Shown here piece after piece: positions 15,568 to 15,685 of a DNA stretch of 15,685 bases. Below the pieces are notes generated by a model that was given only the letters and a program-made list of their open reading frames with translations, made no database searches and was not told the origin of the DNA. Numbering within the stretch: the stretch's first letter is position 1; each line of letters begins with the position of its first letter. The position numbers were made by a program, and so were the translations under genes. Location of the stretch: contig CAYRXH010000059.1 in assembly GCA_964428185.1 (NCBI GenBank), positions 1 to 15,685 on the forward strand, read 5' to 3'. The stretch comes from CAYMAZ01 sp964428185. Its GTDB lineage: Bacteria > Bacteroidota > Bacteroidia > Bacteroidales > DTU049.

Positions 15568-15575
15568 CAAAAATA
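15568..15575 (-). promoter_or_regulatory. wzx: Candidate -7 promoter element of the glycan operon
   Basis: Read on the minus strand this is TATTTTTG (TAnnTTTG consensus), ending 16 bases before the flippase ATG. The remaining upstream sequence to the window edge (15576-15685) is AT-rich with no gene. It includes a 6-bp inverted repeat TGTATC-N6-GATACA at 15654-15671 whose role is unknown. No convincing -33 TTG is present. Confidence 0.35.
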
Positions 15576-15685
15576 CGATAAACTTAGTTGTTATAAAAAA
15601 GTTCTATAAAAAATTATCAAATTTAATTAACTTCTTCTAAAAATCCCTTCTGATGTATCTCGATTGATACAGAGCATTTGTTTGC

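Overview
The window looks like a chromosomal segment of a Bacteroidota bacterium, probably Bacteroidales/Marinilabiliales-like. The base composition is AT-rich and I see no Shine-Dalgarno motifs ahead of the genes. The octamer TATTTTTG, which fits the Bacteroidota -7 promoter consensus TAnnTTTG, lies 16-18 bases before three gene starts. The short-period intergenic repeats and the protein families (adenosine-kinase-like PfkB protein, small secreted SPOR protein) also fit this phylum. The genus cannot be fixed from the sequence.

Layout. (1) 1-1571, plus strand: a PfkB-family sugar/nucleoside kinase and a secreted SPOR-domain protein, each with its own candidate promoter. (2) 1572-1942: no gene; it holds two blocks of degenerate short-period repeats and some featureless AT-rich DNA. 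(3) 1943-2671, minus strand: the decayed, internally deleted remains of a hisH-hisF pair of the surface-polysaccharide type (WbuY/WbuZ-like). (4) 2673-15551, minus strand, read right to left: a surface-glycan biosynthesis operon. Its order is Wzx-type flippase, two SAM-methyltransferase-like proteins, a GNAT acyltransferase, a FemAB-like acyltransferase, a polysaccharide-deacetylase-like protein, a GT4-type glycosyltransferase, an AsnB-like amidotransferase, a second GT4 glycosyltransferase, and two related GT-B glycosyltransferases, the last of which is frameshifted. Most junctions overlap by 4 to 31 bases, so co-transcription and translational coupling are likely.

How the genes work together (inference): the glycosyltransferases would build a lipid-linked oligosaccharide. 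The methyltransferases, GNAT/FemAB acyltransferases, deacetylase and AsnB-like enzyme would decorate it, and the flippase would move it across the inner membrane. No priming glycosyltransferase or Wzy polymerase is visible, so the locus probably continues past the right edge or these functions lie elsewhere.

The most notable structure is at the downstream end. The last two glycosyltransferase genes share a 446-bp 5' block with only four mismatches, starting exactly at the ATG, and then diverge sharply. The 3' half of the intact copy is much more AT-rich than its 5' half, so it looks like a chimera. The other copy is broken by one missing base in an A8 tract, and next to it sits the fused hisH-hisF relic. 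Together these point to recent recombination and decay at the tail of the operon. I did not find a convincing new defence or mobile system.
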